A stretch of 64,000 nucleotides of DNA from Aquibacillus saliphilus (lineage in GTDB: Bacteria > Bacillota > Bacilli > Bacillales > Amphibacillaceae): assembly GCF_020404745.1 (NCBI RefSeq), contig NZ_JAIZAP010000015.1, positions 60,860 through 124,859 on the forward strand, in the 5' to 3' direction. Numbering within the stretch: the first letter of the stretch is position 1; each line of letters opens with the position of its first letter. Positions 61,904-64,000 of the stretch are shown piece after piece. A model generated the notes under the pieces. That model was not told the origin of the DNA and did no database searches. It was given only the letters and a program-made list of their open reading frames with translations. The position numbers and the translations under genes are program-made.

Positions 61904-63181
61904 TTAATCAGTAAACTTCAAACTAAAATTGCCAATCAATTTTTCTAAGTCTTTGATAGTTTTCTCTTCCTCAACTTTTTTTAAGGACTCAATATTAATA
62001 GACTCTAGAGTGTCAAGGGCTTTTCTTAATAACTCAAGTGGTTCGTTAGCTTGTTTAACATCTTCTAGTTTACCCTCGGATTTTTTGAGATTGTCTTGAA
62101 ATTTTAATTTTATTTTTTTGCTCCAATCAACATCCCTTGTTGCAAGTAATTTTGACCTGCTAGCATCAGGATTTTCATTAAATATATACGAAGGAGATGG
62201 TTCTTTAATTTCTTGAGCATTATTAAAGTGTTTATTGAGAAAAGAATCCCAAACCTTTTCATTACAAAAAATTCCGTCTTTTTTACTAGGTTTAGCAATT
62301 GTTCTAAATTCTTTACCTTCATATTGTGCCCTTATATAATCAAAGCAAACAGCTTTTAAATCTGTAATATCACTATCATCATAGTCCCAATTTACTTTCG
62401 GACAACCATTTGGAGAATTATACTGTTTCAAATAACTTTGAAGATCGACCATAGGTCCTTCTCTTTTTTCTAATCTGGTATAAACTCCTGAATAATCCAA
62501 ATAGTCAAGGTAATCATCCATTAATTCCATTATTTCAAGCATCTTCTTAACATCTCTTAAATTTTCACTCATCATTTTGGAAATATCTGGTTCAGTAAAA
62601 CCTTCATCTTTTAAGTCCTTGCACTTTAAATACTTTTCAATAGGATTGTAATCAAGCTTCTCATCAGATCCTAATTGATAAGTAGTTTCCAATTTCATTA
62701 TTGCTTTCTTATCAGCATTTTCTGGTAATATTACTGCGGTAAAATATCTGCAATGATCAACATTATGATTCTGTTTTTCCCATTTTTCTCTATTTTTATA
62801 TATACGATTTAATAAACTTCCGCGTCTATTTCCATCGACGATAATTCCATCACTTGTGACTATTCCGTATTGCTGTTGACCTAATTCAACAAGGTTTGTT
62901 TGTGTTTTCTCATTTCTTTTCTCTTGGGACTCCCATAAAAACTCTTCGATAATCTCTTTATCTTCCGTCACCACCGGATTTAGTTCACGATATTGCTTTT
63001 CAAATGATTTTACAACACTACCAATTCTTCCATTATATTTATTATAAATAAGATAATCCAAGGGGATTTTATATGCATTTAATGTTTTGTTTTCCCCATC
63101 GTAATTTATCTTAATTCCCGTCATTACAGGCTCACCTTGTTGTATTTCTTTTATTCTTTTAGTTCTTAATTGTTCTTCCAC
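61904..63181 (-). CDS. ParB-like (ParB/Srx fold) protein, first gene of the defence operon
   Basis: A 425-residue protein with a ParB/sulfiredoxin-like N-terminal half: IPLDYLIYNKYNGRIG, then IVTSDGIIVDGNRRGSLLNR (about 113-132), which is the GxRR nucleotide-binding loop seen in ParB-type and DndB-like proteins. A helical region with FTEPDISKMMSENLRDVKKM (possible HTH) follows, and a C-terminal coiled coil. The fold family hydrolyses or binds NTP and DNA. GTG start with AGGAGG at 7 bases. A palindromic promoter lies 42 bases upstream. Role unknown; it may direct the helicase/nuclease or regulate the operon. Confidence 0.7.
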   Translation of the reverse strand: MEEQLRTKRIKEIQQGEPVMTGIKINYDGENKTLNAYKIPLDYLIYNKYNGRIGSVVKSFEKQYRELNPVVTEDKEIIEEFLWESQEKRNEKTQTNLVELGQQQYGIVTSDGIIVDGNRRGSLLNRIYKNREKWEKQNHNVDHCRYFTAVILPENADKKAIMKLETTYQLGSDEKLDYNPIEKYLKCKDLKDEGFTEPDISKMMSENLRDVKKMLEIMELMDDYLDYLDYSGVYTRLEKREGPMVDLQSYLKQYNSPNGCPKVNWDYDDSDITDLKAVCFDYIRAQYEGKEFRTIAKPSKKDGIFCNEKVWDSFLNKHFNNAQEIKEPSPSYIFNENPDASRSKLLATRDVDWSKKIKLKFQDNLKKSEGKLEDVKQANEPLELLRKALDTLESINIESLKKVEEEKTIKDLEKLIGNFSLKFTD

Positions 63182-63222
63182 TCAACTACCTCCTATTAAT
63201 TTTTCATTCATAAATGATGCAT

Positions 63223-63241
63223 TTTGTTATATTATAACAAA
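63223..63241 (-). promoter_or_regulatory. 19-bp palindrome over the extended -10 promoter of the defence operon
   Basis: TTTGTTATA-T-TATAACAAA is perfectly symmetrical around base 63232. On the minus strand it contains TGTTATAAT, an extended -10 element (hexamer at 63231-63236). A protein bound there would control the ParB-like/SNF2/DUF3883/endonuclease operon. The same half-site recurs at 58208 and 58262-58290. Confidence 0.65.
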
Positions 63242-63306
63242 TGAAAGTGAATAATAGGGTATTAATAGATTGTAAAATTCACTTTTAAAAATGGATTTCT
63301 AAGAAA

Positions 63307-64000
63307 TTATTGTATAAAAAGGGGCTGGGACATAACTAGCCAAAAATAACGAAAAAAAGTTCCAATCATCATCGAAAGATGGTCGGAACCTTTTTTTGTT
63401 AAATTATTTTCAGGATTTGTTGCACCATTTGCATGTTTAGCGGTGTACTTTCTCAAATTCACCGCCATGAATGCAAACCCTAATTCATTTTCTGCTTTCT
63501 TTTTTCCTCTCACAGACATACGAGTGAAACGCAAATTAGCCTTCAAAAATCCGAAGACTGGTTCCACATCTATTTTTCGTTTGCCATAGATTTTACCGGT
63601 TTCTTTTTCTGAAAGCTGTTGTTTTGTGTATGCTTTTTGTTGTTCCCATTTTTCGTTGTAATATATTTTCCGATTATTTCCTTCCTTTGCTTTTGTACAT
63701 TGTGAACGTAATGGACAATCCGAACAGTCCTCACATTCATAGACTTTAAAGGCTCGGGTGAAGTTATCTTTACCTGTCCGTTTGGACAGATACTGGAACG
63801 CCACTTTTTTACCATTTGGACAGAGGAAAGAGTCACTCGCTTCATCATACTCCCAGTTCGTTGTATTAAAAAAATTTTGCTTATATTTCTTTGTCTTCTC
63901 TTTTCGATACATATTATATGTAATTAGTGGGATGCGTTCCCGATTAATTAGGACATCATCGTAATTTTGTTCACTTCCATAGCCTGCATCAGCGACGATA
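63307..64000 (-). CDS. IS1182-type transposase, C-terminal part (5' end beyond window)
   Basis: The frame is open from the right window edge: VADAGYGSEQNYDDVLI-type sequence (catalytic Asp region), then CEDCSDCPLRSQC (zinc-like cysteines), KRKIDVEPVFGFLKANLRFT with the catalytic Glu, and VRGKKKAENELGFAFMAVNL. These are features of DDE transposases of the IS1182 family. The frame continues through the terminator hairpin and element end to a stop at 63307. N-terminal half not visible; about 231 codons in window. Confidence 0.88.
   Translation of the reverse strand, partial: IVADAGYGSEQNYDDVLINRERIPLITYNMYRKEKTKKYKQNFFNTTNWEYDEASDSFLCPNGKKVAFQYLSKRTGKDNFTRAFKVYECEDCSDCPLRSQCTKAKEGNNRKIYYNEKWEQQKAYTKQQLSEKETGKIYGKRKIDVEPVFGFLKANLRFTRMSVRGKKKAENELGFAFMAVNLRKYTAKHANGATNPENNLTKKGSDHLSMMIGTFFRYFWLVMSQPLFIQ
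63321..64000 (-). mobile_element. IS1182-family insertion sequence, one end in window
   Basis: The element end is probably GGGGCTGGGACATAACTAGCC starting at 63321, a sequence typical of IS1182-type ends. Just inside, GGTTCCGACCATCTTTCGATGATGATTGGAAC-type pairing (63359-63391) forms a terminator. The other end lies outside the window, so target duplication cannot be checked. It borders the defence island. Confidence 0.7.

Noticed and set aside
62110..62322. Small minus-strand frame inside the ParB-like gene
   Set aside because: A lysine/leucine-rich shadow caused by AT-rich DNA; no start signal.
56863..63181. Calling the island DISARM or BREX
   Set aside because: No drmA/drmB/drmC, PglZ, BrxC or PglX-type genes are visible; only the SNF2 helicase and a C5 methyltransferase are shared with DISARM.

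Overview
The window comes from a low-GC member of the Bacillaceae. Evidence: strong AGGAGG-type ribosome sites, many TTG/GTG starts, T-rich hairpin terminators, matches to the CcpA cre consensus, and typical small Bacillaceae proteins (a YjcZ-like glycine-rich membrane peptide, DUF4023-like, DUF2187/YkvS-like and DUF5370-like proteins, and a TxpA/Fst-type toxin). The gene set resembles Oceanobacillus/Gracilibacillus-type bacteria, but genus is inference. No rRNA, tRNA or CRISPR was seen.

Layout. (1) 1-8.2 kb: a secreted PIG-L/LmbE deacetylase cut by the window edge, a divergent ArgH-like lyase, and, divergently, a ROK repressor with a CUT1 sugar ABC transporter lacking its own ATPase. A cre site and a 24-bp palindrome sit on the shared promoter. 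(2) 8.2-15.4 kb: small genes, a type I toxin/antisense RNA pair plus a decayed second copy, an AAA ATPase, a SEC-C protein, a membrane protein, an HMA protein and a sugar dehydrogenase-like protein. (3) 15.7-30.2 kb: a rhamnose-type locus with a complete CUT2 ABC importer, a binding-protein/YesM-type kinase/YesN-type regulator trio, and a 1552-residue secreted alpha-L-rhamnosidase; cre sites lie upstream of the importer and the rhamnosidase. (4) 30.4-39.5 kb: a 21-bp tandem repeat, a TPR protein, a GH43 glycosidase, a lipoprotein redoxin with an in-frame TGA at the first position of its CxxC motif (candidate selenoprotein), a MATE exporter, a GH120 beta-xylosidase with a divergent AraC regulator, and small proteins. 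(5) 39.6-49 kb: IS remnant, glutamate-synthase-like protein, three-subunit CuA-type heme-copper oxidase, pyruvate oxidase, a run of gene fragments, and a DUF438/hemerythrin/PAS protein. (6) 49.8-64 kb: accessory, visibly AT-rich DNA with a YobI-type P-loop NTPase, a TetR/SDR pair, a Nudix hydrolase, and a defence-like island: ParB-like protein, SNF2 helicase, DUF3883 nuclease-like protein, BglII-like restriction endonuclease and C5 methyltransferase, bordered by a frameshifted DUF3427 fragment and an IS1182-type transposase.

Metabolically, regions 1, 3 and 4 describe plant-polysaccharide use: rhamnosides are cleaved outside the cell and rhamnose imported, while xylo-oligosaccharides are probably imported and cleaved in the cytoplasm by GH43 and GH120. 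Carbon catabolite control links these loci. The most interesting candidates are the putative selenoprotein, the five-gene helicase/restriction island with a shared TTGTTATA palindrome, and the type I toxin-antitoxin pair with its decaying sibling.
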